DNA from: Flammeovirgaceae bacterium
GTDB lineage: Bacteria > Bacteroidota > Bacteroidia > Cytophagales > Cyclobacteriaceae
Length of the DNA: 5,729 nucleotides
NCBI GenBank assembly: GCA_947457025.1
Contig: CANGUI010000138.1
Coordinates: forward strand, 1 to 5,729
Direction: 5' to 3'
The first letter of the stretch is position 1. Each line of letters starts with the position of its first letter. The position numbers and the translations under genes are program-made. Below are positions 5,365 to 5,729 of the stretch, in pieces. Below the pieces are notes generated by a model. That model saw only the letters and a program-made list of their open reading frames with translations, did no database searches and was not told where the DNA came from.

Positions 5365-5729
<365 letters not shown>

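Overview
The window (about 50% GC) looks like the chromosome of a Bacteroidota bacterium, probably a Cytophagales-type lineage. This is inferred from four things: an outer-membrane beta-barrel gene with a terminal Phe, start codons that mostly lack Shine-Dalgarno sequences, a TAnnTTTG-type -7 promoter element, and protein sequences of Bacteroidota character. No mobile element, CRISPR array, tRNA or rRNA was seen.

Layout, left to right: (1) the last codons of an unidentified gene (1-66), overlapping by ATGA a gene for a secreted outer-membrane beta-barrel protein (63-1079). (2) A 149-base intergenic region with a long inverted repeat, followed by a TetR-family regulator (1229-1816). (3) A 113-base gap with a good -7 promoter element and an imperfect palindrome at the expected transcription start. 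(4) A tight five-gene operon, 1930-5102: paaA, a double-length paaB, a four-helix membrane protein of unknown function, paaC and paaD. (5) A 262-base convergent intergenic region with a terminator and an unexplained open minus-strand frame. (6) The C-terminal 120 codons of ahcY (S-adenosylhomocysteine hydrolase) on the minus strand, running off the right edge.

The core is the phenylacetyl-CoA epoxidase system, which uses O2 to epoxidise the aromatic ring of phenylacetyl-CoA, the key step of aerobic phenylacetate degradation. PaaA is the diiron catalytic subunit, PaaC its structural partner, PaaB a small accessory subunit, and PaaD an assembly factor with a MIP18-like domain and a Cys-rich C-terminus. 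The TetR protein is the likely acyl-CoA-responsive repressor. The reductase gene paaE and the later pathway genes (paaG, paaZ, paaJ, paaF, paaH, paaK) are not in the window.

The unusual points are PaaB as a tandem duplication of the normal one-domain subunit, a membrane protein translationally coupled between paaB and paaC, and an open protein-like frame downstream of ahcY. The window is mostly a recognisable catabolic operon; nothing in it clearly amounts to a wholly new system.
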